Source: Desulfobacterales bacterium
Lineage (GTDB): Bacteria; Desulfobacterota; Desulfobacteria; Desulfobacterales; SURF-7
Length of the DNA: 40,704 nt
NCBI GenBank assembly: GCA_018693105.1
Contig: JABHLN010000025.1
Location: forward strand, 1 to 40,704
Direction: 5' to 3'
Position 1 is the stretch's first letter, and each line of letters begins with the position of its first letter. Below the pieces are notes generated by a model that was given only the letters and a program-made list of their open reading frames with translations, was not told where the DNA came from and searched no databases. Positions 1 through 10,204 of this stretch are shown one piece after another. The position numbers were made by a program, and so were the translations under genes.

Positions 1-624
1 GTATGTACCACCCACAATCCCCACAACAAATGTGAGAAGTATCAGCCCTGCGGCATTAAAAGAAAAAGTTTCGCCGTAGAAGGAATATGTATATTTTGTT
101 AATGAATAATTAATAGTTCTGATCTCAGCCTTTAGATCCGAAGCCTTTATTATCCCTTTCCTGATATCATCAGCTCTTTTATTAAATCTTTTTTCAAGCT
201 CTTTTGCCTTTTCAGCATTCACACCTTTATTTTCAAAAAGACTTTTAAAAAGACGTATGCCAATGTAAAGAAGAACACACCCCACAAACATTTTGAAGTT
301 TCCCGGATCAGGAAGATACCTCACCCTTATCAAAGCACCAATAAAAACACCTGGAAGTGTCCCTACAGTAATTATAATTGCAAGAGGCCATGCCATACGC
401 CCCTCCCTGATATAACGGTACACACCACTTGGTATGGCTACAATATTATACACAAGATTTGTAGGACTTACCGAAGGGCTGTCAAAGCCAAGAATACTGA
501 CCTGAAAAGGAAGAAGCAGGAATGCACCGGAAACACCGCCCATTGAAGAAAAAAATGAAACAACAAGGGCGACTGTAAAAGGTATATATGGTGCTATATC
601 AATTCCTGAAATGCTGAAATGCAT
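1..624 (-). CDS. TauE/SafE family sulfite exporter-like permease (partial, runs off the window start)
   Basis: Reverse-strand reading from ATG at 624 stays open to base 1 (MHFSISGIDIAPYIPFTVALVVSFFSSMGGVSGAFLLLPFQVSILGFDSPSVSPTNLVYNIVAIPSGVYRY...); TauE-type motif pattern. Immediately follows the MFS gene on the same strand. Confidence 0.85.
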   Translation of the reverse strand, partial: MHFSISGIDIAPYIPFTVALVVSFFSSMGGVSGAFLLLPFQVSILGFDSPSVSPTNLVYNIVAIPSGVYRYIREGRMAWPLAIIITVGTLPGVFIGALIRVRYLPDPGNFKMFVGCVLLYIGIRLFKSLFENKGVNAEKAKELEKRFNKRADDIRKGIIKASDLKAEIRTINYSLTKYTYSFYGETFSFNAAGLILLTFVVGIVGGTY

Positions 625-630
625 GGCGGT

Positions 631-1821
631 TTATCCTGACCAGACAGCCCGTTGTCTCAAAGTACAAATATAAAACAACAAGACACCAAAAAACATTATT
701 ATTGAACCAAAGTAGAAAGAATAGCTGAGTTCAAAAAGATCCATTGCCAAACCGGCAATTATTGAGCCGTTCAGCATCCCAAGGCTGTGAGCAAGAGTCA
801 TAAGAGCCATTACGGAACCCATGGAGCTGGTTTCATTACCTTTCAGAACTGACATTGCCATAAGAGGAGGCATTGCTATTCCACCGCCAAGGCCAAAAAT
901 GATATTTGCAATAACAAGATCCTTGAAGCCGTCCGCCAATAAGAAGAAAAAAAATGCAAAACAAACTACAATACCTCCAAATATTATCATATAGACTTTA
1001 TTTACTCTATCTGCAAGATATCCCATAGGAACCTGCATCAGTCCGCTTATAAAAACAGCGAGCATAACAAGAATCCCGATAGATGAACTTGAAAGCCCGA
1101 ATTTGGAATCAGCATAAACAGGCAAAAAGCACCAGATAATCCCAATACATGTAACATAAGCAAGTCTGACGATGCAAAGACCTGAAATAATCGGATCTTT
1201 TAATAGGCGCCCCCATTCAACCGGTGCCATGTTCCTGCTTACAACATTCTCTGTTTTAACAGAAGGAAGAAATGCAAGACTCATAAAAAAACTGATGAAT
1301 GAAAAAAAGCCCATGGAAATAAATGCTGTCTGAAGGTTGAAATATTCACTTATTACACCACCTAGAAGAGGACCGATACTGAGACTTCCGAAAATTGAAA
1401 GATTAAAAAGCCCCATATAAAAACCTTCTCTTCCTTTTGGGGTTATATCACCGACATAAGCCTGTGTTACAGGCATGATCATGGCGGAAGCAATTCCCTG
1501 GAAAAATCGTATAATTATAAGGCTTTCTACATTTGTGAAAAAAATGAAGGCAATAGAAACAAGTGCATATCCCAGTAGACCTGCAACAATATATGGTTTA
1601 CGCCCCTTCCTGTCTGAAACCCTTCCAAAATATGGTAGAAGAAAAGTTCTTGAGAGTGAAAAAGATCCGAATATAAGGCCGATATAAATGCCACTGGCCC
1701 CAAGGTCATGGGCGTAAACAGGGAGGAGTGGTACAACAATGCCTACACCCAGTACTGCGGTAAATAAGGAAAAGAAAAGAGTGGTAAATATTTTTATATT
1801 ATTTTTTTCCATACGAAACAC
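631..1821 (-). CDS. MFS transporter
   Basis: 396 aa, multiple TM segments, MFS signature GRVSDRKGRKP between TM2 and TM3. Confidence 0.93.
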   Translation of the reverse strand: MFRMEKNNIKIFTTLFFSLFTAVLGVGIVVPLLPVYAHDLGASGIYIGLIFGSFSLSRTFLLPYFGRVSDRKGRKPYIVAGLLGYALVSIAFIFFTNVESLIIIRFFQGIASAMIMPVTQAYVGDITPKGREGFYMGLFNLSIFGSLSIGPLLGGVISEYFNLQTAFISMGFFSFISFFMSLAFLPSVKTENVVSRNMAPVEWGRLLKDPIISGLCIVRLAYVTCIGIIWCFLPVYADSKFGLSSSSIGILVMLAVFISGLMQVPMGYLADRVNKVYMIIFGGIVVCFAFFFFLLADGFKDLVIANIIFGLGGGIAMPPLMAMSVLKGNETSSMGSVMALMTLAHSLGMLNGSIIAGLAMDLFELSYSFYFGSIIMFFGVLLFYICTLRQRAVWSG

Positions 1822-2162
1822 TTTCCTTCAGAATGGACATTAATATCACCACAATCATTTAAGGACAAGAAACATTTGTTCAACACCGCCTATAGTTAAG
1901 CCATGCGGTACAGAATCATGCAAACCGAATTTCTAATCTTTAAATAATATTTTAAATGATGCACTTTTTTTTAAGAAAGTTAATTGATATTGTATAGCAG
2001 AATTTGATATAATGAGGTTTAAAAAAACATGTGGACAAGCTTATGGTTGTGACTTGCCAAAAGCCTGTCATACTTTTTACTGCTTAAAAAAAGAAAGAGG
2101 CATCAGAATCATTTTCCCGGAGAAAATAGGATAAAGTCTACTATCGACCCAAAGAAGTTGAA

Positions 2163-2188
2163 ATGTTATATGTTGCAGCATGTAACAT
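2163..2188. repeat. Inverted repeat ATGTTATATG-ttgcag-CATGTAACAT
   Basis: Arms match 9/10; lies about 40 bp upstream of the NlpC/P60-like gene. Confidence 0.6.
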
Positions 2189-2226
2189 CCAACTCATCAA
2201 GAGGATAAAAAAACCAAAGGTGTACA

Positions 2227-2805
2227 ATGGCTGAAAAAGTGAAAATATATATTTTTTTGATCATTTTCTTTGCAATTTTTAATGCATGTTCAACTGCGGT
2301 TAAAAAACCTGCTTTTACTTTAAATAAAAAAACTCAATCTCCATCTGAAAGTGTTTATAAAATCCTGGAAGAAACCGTACCCGATACTTCAAAAAAATAT
2401 TTTGGTAAAGGTTTTAAATTAGGAGCCAACCCAGATAAATCCGGATACTCTGATTGTTCCAATCTCATATGTGCTATTACCCGAAACAGCCTTACCGGAT
2501 CAAATTTTAATTTTAAGCCGGTCTATTTGCCCACACCCAACCTAAAAGAAAACAGTTATCCAGTAAAGCGGTCAGATTTAAAAATCGGTGATATGGTTTT
2601 TTTCATAAAATCAAAGGGTAATAATAAAATAAACCATGCCGGAATTATCATACAAATAGAACCGGCAAAATTATCTTTCATTCATGCTTCTACAAGTAAA
2701 GGAGTTATTGTAACATCAACCGACTCTGATTCATGGAATTATTACTGGAAGGAACGATTCAGTTCTTTTAGACGATGGAATAAAAAAGTGTTTGTGGGAA
2801 AGTGA
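2227..2805 (+). CDS. NlpC/P60-family lipoprotein (putative peptidoglycan endopeptidase)
   Basis: Signal/lipobox-like N-terminus (FAIFNACS); YSDCSNLI (catalytic Cys region), GDMVFF..., NHAGIII (catalytic His), FIHAST. Confidence 0.8.
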   Translation: MAEKVKIYIFLIIFFAIFNACSTAVKKPAFTLNKKTQSPSESVYKILEETVPDTSKKYFGKGFKLGANPDKSGYSDCSNLICAITRNSLTGSNFNFKPVYLPTPNLKENSYPVKRSDLKIGDMVFFIKSKGNNKINHAGIIIQIEPAKLSFIHASTSKGVIVTSTDSDSWNYYWKERFSSFRRWNKKVFVGK

Positions 2806-2872
2806 AAAGTTCAAAATTTCAGTCTGTATGCATCGTGCTGGCAGGAATGATTAGAACGTATAACATTTTACA

Positions 2873-3727
2873 TCAACCGACTTTTATCTTATTCCACAGT
2901 TTGTTACTCAATCGTGAAAATTCTTCTACCGAGAGTGTTTCAGCTCGTCTTTTAAGATCTATACCTGAGTCGGTTAACACTTCAGTTGCAATTTGTGCAT
3001 CAATATGAAGTTCACTTCCCATAAGTGCGTTTTTCAATATTTTCCTTCTTTTCCCAAATCCGGCCTTAATTACTTTAAAGAAAAACTTCTCATCAGTCAC
3101 AGGGAATTCAGGTTCATCTTTGAAATCTATTTTAATAACCGACGAATCTACCTTGGGTTTCGGATAAAAATGTTTTGCCTGGACATTTGCTATATTTTTT
3201 ATGTCAGCACAGTATTGAAGCATTACAGAGAGCCGCCCGTAATCTTTGCTGCCCGGCCCTGAACAAATGCGCTCAGCAAGTTCTTTTTGAAACATCAGCG
3301 TTGAACTCTTTACCAGATGTCTGGAATTTATCAACCGAACCAGAATCTGTGAAGAAATGTTGTAAGGCAGGTTTCCTATTACAACTATTTTACATCCTTC
3401 TTTTACTGCAATTTCATCAATATCAACATCAAGTATACTCTTTTCAATTAAAATAATGTTTTCAAGACTTTTCTCTGTAAACATTGTATTTAGAAGGGGA
3501 ATTAACTGGCGGTCTTTTTCAACAGTATATACTTTCCGTGATATTCGGGCGACCGGAACCGTCAGTGCCCCAAGGCCTGACCCTATTTCAAGAACAATGT
3601 CATCAGCCATAATTTTAGAGCGACTGACAATCTTTTCAACCATATTCTTGTCAGATAGAAAGTTCTGTCCCATCCCTTTCTTGGGCCGAAGATTCGATTC
3701 TTTCATTATTAATGCCGGTGATCTCAT
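2873..3727 (-). CDS. rsmA: 16S rRNA (adenine(1518)-N(6)/adenine(1519)-N(6))-dimethyltransferase
   Basis: KKGMGQNFLSDKNMV, VLEIGSGLGALT, VIGNLPYNISSQIL, FYPKPKVDSSVI: canonical KsgA/RsmA motifs. Confidence 0.96.
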   Translation of the reverse strand: MRSPALIMKESNLRPKKGMGQNFLSDKNMVEKIVSRSKIMADDIVLEIGSGLGALTVPVARISRKVYTVEKDRQLIPLLNTMFTEKSLENIILIEKSILDVDIDEIAVKEGCKIVVIGNLPYNISSQILVRLINSRHLVKSSTLMFQKELAERICSGPGSKDYGRLSVMLQYCADIKNIANVQAKHFYPKPKVDSSVIKIDFKDEPEFPVTDEKFFFKVIKAGFGKRRKILKNALMGSELHIDAQIATEVLTDSGIDLKRRAETLSVEEFSRLSNKLWNKIKVG

Positions 3728-3784
3728 AAACTTATATAACCTGTTTCTTATTTAATGCTTCCGTATAAAATATAACTCATAATC

Positions 3785-3941
3785 TTGATGAACTCGTAAA
3801 AAAGTATAACCGATGGCTAAGTAAAAATCTTCATATACAAGGCATAGTGGTTGGCCAGGCGCGAAGGCATACATGCAGTATGTCGAGAGTCTGGCCAAAC
3901 GCTATAACGCAGTAGATGGAGACTTTTTACGACGCCATCAA
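3785..3941 (-). repeat. Dispersed palindromic (MITE/REP-like) element, full copy 1, inverted relative to copies 2 and 3
   Basis: ttgatgaactcgtaaaaaagtataaccgatggctaagtaaaaatcttcatatacaaggcatag...ggagactttttacgacgccatcaa; near-identical in reverse complement to 8318-8471 and 10205-10361. Confidence 0.93.
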
Positions 3942-4442
3942 TCTTCATAGTTTCAGATTGTTTTTTAGTCCGGCCTCATCTTAGAACGAACCAAATACCA
4001 TGGAATCTATGGGTGATCAATATTTCATTATTTCAATATTTCATAAAAAACTGTTTAATAAGATATCAGTTTTTCTGCCCGGTTAATAAATGCAAAATTT
4101 CCATCAAATTTCGGTATTCTTGACTTTTACTTGTTTATTAGATAATATAAGTCCGTTTTTAAGAATTTTGTTTTCCTTTTTTCCAGACCGGGCAATTATT
4201 CAAACAATTGTTTTTCACAATTAATATAACAAGATATAAATAATAGTCGATCTTGGAATTTTACTTATTGTTAGAGATAAGCCATTGTCACGGTAATAAA
4301 TCAATTCAGCTTAAAGAAATTCAACTCCCGTTAGCTAACATTGAATAAAATACCATGTAACATTTAAAAAAAATGGCCAATATAAAACCATCATTAATAA
4401 AAAAATATAACCTTTTAATTATTATTTAACAAGGAGGAACAC

Positions 4443-4829
4443 ATGACACGAAAAAAAGGAGGGAAGTCAGTGAGTTTTGATGCTATGGTTAAGTTTTTCA
4501 TGCAGCATTACGATTTACCAACAAAAAAGGATTTTAATAAGCTGTTAACCAAAATAGATCGACTTGAAACACTTATTAAAAAGCAGGCCGTTTTATCAGG
4601 TAAAGGAAGGCAGATTTACGGAACAGGCAGCATTAAATCTGGAAGAATTAATATGACTGCGTCCGATATTGTACTTGAAGTTGTTAAAAGATCAAAAAAA
4701 GGTGTTGATTTCAACCAGCTTCAGTCAAAAACAGGTTTTGAGGACAAAAAACTTCGCAATATTATTTTCAGGCTTAATAAATTAAAAAAAATAAAGAGGA
4801 AAAACAGGGGCATATATATTATAGCGTAG
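4443..4829 (+). CDS. Hypothetical protein; coiled-coil-like N-terminus and possible C-terminal winged-helix DNA-binding region
   Basis: 128 aa preceded by aaggagg; basic; TASDIVLEVVKRSKKGVDFNQLQSKTGFEDKKLRNIIFRLNKLKKIKRKNRGIYIIA resembles a winged helix with a wing hairpin. Confidence 0.75.
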   Translation: MTRKKGGKSVSFDAMVKFFMQHYDLPTKKDFNKLLTKIDRLETLIKKQAVLSGKGRQIYGTGSIKSGRINMTASDIVLEVVKRSKKGVDFNQLQSKTGFEDKKLRNIIFRLNKLKKIKRKNRGIYIIA

Positions 4830-5309
4830 CTTAAATTTCTCCGAATATGTGCCGGATATTTGCCGGATATATACCAGATATATAATAGACATTCCAAATT
4901 ATACATTTTTTTCTATATATATAGCATTATTTTGTTTTCCGATAAGTAAATGATCGCTTCTAAACTACATGCAGATTAACCTGTTTTTCAAAAATACGTC
5001 TGAAGTAAATCTGGATCAAATAATAAGAATTACCATATCTACAAAAGCACACCCTATAATCACCCTTAGCATTTTTCGTGTCATAAAAAATCTTCGCCTT
5101 TTCCTATCAATAAGATAAGAAGTTAGTTTTTCTGCCGAACCACCTGTTTTTCTTAAGGGTGACCAATAAATCAGATATTGAAATCTTTTATAGATTTTTG
5201 CTATATATCAATATTGGATTACATGCTGGATTACCATGTATTTTTCTGTCGGATTTAAAGTATTTATGATTCTATAGCCATTCCAGATAAAAATGAAAGC
5301 GAGATAATT

Positions 5310-8300
5310 ATGAATAATCATGAAGATAATAACAATTACGAACTAAAAGAAGGTGATAAAATAAGCGGTTATGCTCTTAAACGAATTGTTGAATTAAAAG
5401 AAATCGATTCTGTCTTTTACGACTTGGAACATATGAAAACAGGAGCAAAGCACGTCCATATTGCAAACAATGACAAGGAAAATACTTTCAGTGTAGCCTT
5501 TTTGACAACACCTTCTGATTCAACAGGTGTTGCCCATATTCTTGAACATACAGCCCTTTGCGGCTCAAAAAAATATCCGGTCAAAGATCCATTCTTTTCC
5601 ATGATAAAAAGAAGCTTAAACACATTTATGAATGCGTTTACTGCATCAGACTGGACGATGTATCCATTTTCCACGCAAAATAGAAAAGACTTTTATAACC
5701 TTATGGAAGTATATCTTGATGCTGCTTTTTTCCCTCGCTTGACAGAACTTAGTTTCATGCAGGAAGGTCACCGAATGGAAATAATAGGAGACATAAAAAA
5801 TATTGACCTGAAAAACAGGGATTCATTCGACCTTGAATATAAAGGTATTGTCTATAATGAAATGAAAGGGGCCATGTCTTCTTCATCTCAGGTAATGATC
5901 AGGTCTCTTCTAAATGCTCTCTACCCTTCTACAACATACAGTTACAACTCTGGAGGTGATCCTGCAGTAATCCCGGATCTCACTTACAAACAACTTCTTG
6001 AGTTTCATAAAAGGTATTATCACCCTAGCAACGCCTTTTTCTATACATACGGTGATATTCCCCTTAAAAGCAATCTTGATTTTATCAATGACAAAGTTTT
6101 AAATAATTTTATCGGCATTGACCCAGATACTGCTGTTCCGTCACAACCACGCTGGAAAGAACCAAGAGAGGTATCATATCCATACCCTATTGCCAAAGAT
6201 GAAGATCCTTCAAAGAAATATCAGTTTTGCCTGGCCTGGCTTCTTGGAGATATAAAAGATTCATATGAAATTCTTTTATGCACAATACTTGAACAGATCC
6301 TTTTAGGAAATTCAGCCTCACCTCTCAGGAAGGCCCTTATTGATTCGGAACTGGGATCTGCCCTATGTGATGGAGCAGGATTTGATTCTGACAATAGGGA
6401 CACAATGTTTGCCTGCGGTCTCAAGGATATAAAAAAATCATCTGTAGAAGAAATTGAAACAATTATATTCAATACCCTGAATGATCTTGCTGATAAAGGG
6501 ATAGACAAAAAATTTATTGAATCCGCTATTCATCAGATCGAGTTTCACCGAAAAGAGGTCACAAATATTCCATATCCATACGGGATAAAACTACTTCTTT
6601 CATTTTCCGGGAGCTGGTTTCACGGAGGAAAACCAGAAGAGGTACTTCTTTTTGATACAGTACTGGAAAGGCTGAAAAAGGACCTTTCAACCGATTTCTT
6701 CCTTGAAAATAAAATAAGGGAATACTTTATTAACAATACTCACATGGTAAATTTAACTCTGGTTCCCGACCAGACAATGGAGGATACAAAAAACCGGGAA
6801 ATAAACAATCAACTCAAGCGTGCTAAAAAGGAATTGTCTGACAAGGATATAAAAAAAATTTATAACGACACAATTGCATTGAAGAATCTTCAAGAAGATG
6901 ATGAAAACATATCCTGTCTGCCTACACTTGAGCTTGAAGAAATCCCTCCAAATGTTCTAAGTGTTAAAACTACAGACCCTTATGATCAATGTCCCGCAGT
7001 ATGCTATAAACAGCCGACATCAGGAATAAACTATTTTGTATCTGCTGCAGGGGCTGCAGATATTCCGGGAAGTCTGCTTCCATATGTTCCTTTTTTCAGT
7101 ACTGCTTTCTCAAAAATGGGATCAAAGAAGCACGACTATGCTGAAATGGCACAGTTGATAGATACCTATACCGGAGGCATAGGCCTGTCCTCTAGTGCCC
7201 GCACCAGATACGATGAACAGGGGGAATGTGTTCCAATAATATCATTTACAGGAAAATGCCTAAAAAGAAACCAGGATAAAATGTTTGATATTATTAAAGA
7301 ATTAATATGCGAATACGATTTTTCTGATTTATCCAGGCTTAAAAAACTCCTTTTTGAATACCGCGCCGGCATGGAAAATACTATTATTCAAAATGGCCAT
7401 GTGTTCGCTCTATCTATAGCTTCACGAAACTTTTCCACCACATGCGCTATGGATGAGAAATGGCACGGAATAAGCCAGGTCCGAATGATAAAGTCCCTGG
7501 TTGATCAATTACAAAACAACAACGGGGACGGCATACTTAAAGACTTTTCCGACAATTTGACAAAGATACCTCAACACCTGTTTTTCTCCAGCAATTATAA
7601 AATGGCCCTGATATCTGAAGAAGAATCCTTACCTTCTTTAATAGAAAATTCCAGAAAAATTCATGACTGTCTTGAGAAAAAGGAGATCAACGGTTTTGGT
7701 AGTCCTGATTTAATCCCCGGAAATGATCTCCCAATCGAAGGCTGGAGCACATCGTCGTCGGTTTCTTTTGTAGCAAGCTGTTTCAAAACTGTACGCATGG
7801 AACACGAAGATGCACCGGCATTATCCTTAATAAGCAAAATATTACGTTCCATGTACCTTCACCGGGAAATTCGTGAAAAGGGCGGAGCATACGGCGGTTT
7901 TTCCATGTACAAACCTGAAAACGGGCTTTTCTGCTTTGCTTCATACAGAGACCCGCATATAATTAATACCCTGAAGGTATTTGACAATGCAACATCATTT
8001 ATTACTTCCGGGAAGTTCAGCAACCTTGATGTAAAGGAAGCAATTCTGCAGATATGTTCGGAAATTGACAAACCCGATACCCCAGGGACCTCAGCAGTCA
8101 AGGCCTTTTTTCGAAGCGTTGTTTCACTAACTGATGAAGTAAGGAACAGTTTCAAAGAAAGGCTTCTTAGAATAAATCGGGATAATATTATAGAAGTTGC
8201 GGAGAAATACTTCGGTAGTGACACATCTGAAAGGTCCATAGCCGTTATATCCAGCGAAGAAAAACTGAAAAAGGCAAAAAGTGAACTTAAAGACAGGGAA

Positions 8301-8321
8301 ATGAAACTTTACAAAATTTGA
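5310..8321 (+). CDS. M16C-family zinc metallopeptidase (insulinase/PreP-like)
   Basis: 1003 aa; inverted zinc motif HILEHTALCGSKKYPVKDPFF, TASDWTMYPF; C-terminal RxxGGAYG-type motif (EKGGAYGGFSMY). Confidence 0.95.
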   Translation: MNNHEDNNNYELKEGDKISGYALKRIVELKEIDSVFYDLEHMKTGAKHVHIANNDKENTFSVAFLTTPSDSTGVAHILEHTALCGSKKYPVKDPFFSMIKRSLNTFMNAFTASDWTMYPFSTQNRKDFYNLMEVYLDAAFFPRLTELSFMQEGHRMEIIGDIKNIDLKNRDSFDLEYKGIVYNEMKGAMSSSSQVMIRSLLNALYPSTTYSYNSGGDPAVIPDLTYKQLLEFHKRYYHPSNAFFYTYGDIPLKSNLDFINDKVLNNFIGIDPDTAVPSQPRWKEPREVSYPYPIAKDEDPSKKYQFCLAWLLGDIKDSYEILLCTILEQILLGNSASPLRKALIDSELGSALCDGAGFDSDNRDTMFACGLKDIKKSSVEEIETIIFNTLNDLADKGIDKKFIESAIHQIEFHRKEVTNIPYPYGIKLLLSFSGSWFHGGKPEEVLLFDTVLERLKKDLSTDFFLENKIREYFINNTHMVNLTLVPDQTMEDTKNREINNQLKRAKKELSDKDIKKIYNDTIALKNLQEDDENISCLPTLELEEIPPNVLSVKTTDPYDQCPAVCYKQPTSGINYFVSAAGAADIPGSLLPYVPFFSTAFSKMGSKKHDYAEMAQLIDTYTGGIGLSSSARTRYDEQGECVPIISFTGKCLKRNQDKMFDIIKELICEYDFSDLSRLKKLLFEYRAGMENTIIQNGHVFALSIASRNFSTTCAMDEKWHGISQVRMIKSLVDQLQNNNGDGILKDFSDNLTKIPQHLFFSSNYKMALISEEESLPSLIENSRKIHDCLEKKEINGFGSPDLIPGNDLPIEGWSTSSSVSFVASCFKTVRMEHEDAPALSLISKILRSMYLHREIREKGGAYGGFSMYKPENGLFCFASYRDPHIINTLKVFDNATSFITSGKFSNLDVKEAILQICSEIDKPDTPGTSAVKAFFRSVVSLTDEVRNSFKERLLRINRDNIIEVAEKYFGSDTSERSIAVISSEEKLKKAKSELKDREMKLYKI

Positions 8322-8471
8322 TGGCGTCGTAAAAAGTCACCATCTATTGCGTTATAGCGTTTGGCCAGACGTTCTACATACTGCATGTATGCCCTCACAC
8401 CTGGCTAAACATTATGCCTTGTATATGAAGATTTTTACTTAGCCATTGATTAAAGTTTACAAGAGTTCATT
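8318..8471 (+). repeat. Dispersed palindromic element, full copy 2
   Basis: ttgatggcgtcgtaaaaagtcaccatctattgcgttatagcgtttggccagacg...cacacctggctaaacattatgccttgtatatgaagatttttacttagccattg...; overlaps the stop codon of the upstream peptidase gene. Confidence 0.94.
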
Positions 8472-8579
8472 GTGCATTACCGCTATAAAGAAAAATAACT
8501 TGTTAATTTCATTAAATTTTAGAATGAGTTATTTTGAAGTACCACCTGTGTGGCAGGATTAATCCGAAGAACGTATTTT

Positions 8580-10136
8580 TTAAATTGAAGTTTTCTCAAT
8601 GGAGAATGCTGCAGTATACATAATACCATTAAAAGGAAAATTCAAAAGTTCGACATCTTTGCACCCCATCTCCCTGAAATATTCCAGTATGGTGGGGATG
8701 CCTTCTCCTGTCCCATCTTCTTTGGTGGATTTTATCACACCTCCTGACTTATATGACGCATACTGTTCTTCACTCAATCCGCCGGCATAATCTTTCAGGA
8801 AAAGAACAATTGAGTCGGTCTTTGAACTATATAAGGTTTTCAGTTCAAAAACCACCTTCATTATTCCATGTGCCTCACACTCCTGGTATGTATTTCTTAT
8901 TGCATTATCAAGTATATACGATAATTTTATCGGATCTATAAGAACCTTCCTATTCCCTGCTCCCAGGTTCAATTCAAAATCAACAATACTTCCGTATGAC
9001 TCTTTAATATCTACAGTTTGTATATATTCCTTTAAAAAGCCATCAAGTTCCAATAATGTTTTGTTCACGGAATTATCAATCAATTTGGGGGATTTAAACT
9101 TTTTTTCCTGATAATATATATTTTTTGTGATTGTATCCCTTATCCTCTGAAGCGAATCCTTGACTTTATTAACCTGGGCCAGGAGTACAGAATATTTTTT
9201 AGACATATCACTATCAGATTCCCCGCTAATGATTTCATTCAGAGAGCTGACAATATATTCAATTGTTGAAAGGGGGGTAACAATATTATGAAGATATCTT
9301 CGAACCCCGTTCACAATAAATTTGTCCTGTTCTTCAATAAGCCTGTCCTTTTCAAGGATCTGACGTTCCTTTTCTTCAAGCTGTTTTATCGCAAGAGCAA
9401 GAGTTGCATAGTTACCGTAACCGCGTATAGCGCGAACCAGATCGTTTGAAAACGGTATATTTCCGGTCCTTCTCACTAAAAGAATATATTGAATCTCATC
9501 AAGTCTGTCCGTCTCGATATGATATATGGGAAAACTTACTCTTAAAGAATTCCTGTCTTTGTATTTATCACTGTCCAGGTGATGAAACCGGCCTGAACTA
9601 TAATCACCATAAATAAAATTCTTTACACGTTCCCCACCCTCAAGCTTGCTTACAGATACTACACCCTCTCCATAAATATCGGTATCTCCAAGAACAGTTC
9701 CTTTTTTCAAAGTGACATACCTATCGATTTCTTCCAGCTCATCGATTTTATCACCAATCTCTGTATCAATCAGGCAGTAGAGAACCCTTTCTCTGGAAAC
9801 AAGGTCCTTCTGTATTACTCCCCTTTTTGATATAACCACCTGAAATTCTTCGGGCGTAACATCTTCTACTATATACAATGCAACATCAACACCATCTCCG
9901 ACTACCCTTTTTGTACCCTCGGTCATCAGATTCAAAATATTATATTCATTTGTATTATGCTCTATGGCAACACTTAAAAGCCGTCCGAAGTCAACATCCT
10001 TGTATTCCTCACGACGAACATTTTCAGCCTTTAATTTGTTGTTTTTTGCAATTGCCTCCTCAAGTAAAGCAATTTTATTTCTTAGCAACCTGTTTTCTTC
10101 AACCAGATCAGCATGGTCTTTAGTTTTGTCTTCCAT
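8580..10136 (-). CDS. Sensor histidine kinase (orphan)
   Basis: 518 aa; H-box-like LHNIVTPLSTIEYI, N-box LSYILDNAIRN, G-boxes DYAGG and GTGEGIPTILEYF; N-terminal coiled coil and GAF-like region. No adjacent response regulator. Confidence 0.8.
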   Translation of the reverse strand: MEDKTKDHADLVEENRLLRNKIALLEEAIAKNNKLKAENVRREEYKDVDFGRLLSVAIEHNTNEYNILNLMTEGTKRVVGDGVDVALYIVEDVTPEEFQVVISKRGVIQKDLVSRERVLYCLIDTEIGDKIDELEEIDRYVTLKKGTVLGDTDIYGEGVVSVSKLEGGERVKNFIYGDYSSGRFHHLDSDKYKDRNSLRVSFPIYHIETDRLDEIQYILLVRRTGNIPFSNDLVRAIRGYGNYATLALAIKQLEEKERQILEKDRLIEEQDKFIVNGVRRYLHNIVTPLSTIEYIVSSLNEIISGESDSDMSKKYSVLLAQVNKVKDSLQRIRDTITKNIYYQEKKFKSPKLIDNSVNKTLLELDGFLKEYIQTVDIKESYGSIVDFELNLGAGNRKVLIDPIKLSYILDNAIRNTYQECEAHGIMKVVFELKTLYSSKTDSIVLFLKDYAGGLSEEQYASYKSGGVIKSTKEDGTGEGIPTILEYFREMGCKDVELLNFPFNGIMYTAAFSIEKTSI

Positions 10137-10204
10137 ATTTCTTTAATCCATTGTTTTCGCAGTGTTAATCAATCCATTTCAATGAAACAGACCATGTATA
10201 AATC

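Noticed and set aside
2052-2090. gtcatactttttactgc resembling the element end ggttatactttttac
   Set aside because: Match is short and low-complexity; no other element sequence nearby.
4850-4885. Short direct repeats GCCGGATAT/ACCAGATAT after the winged-helix-like gene
   Set aside because: Two to three very short AT-rich units; not a CRISPR array and not clearly functional.
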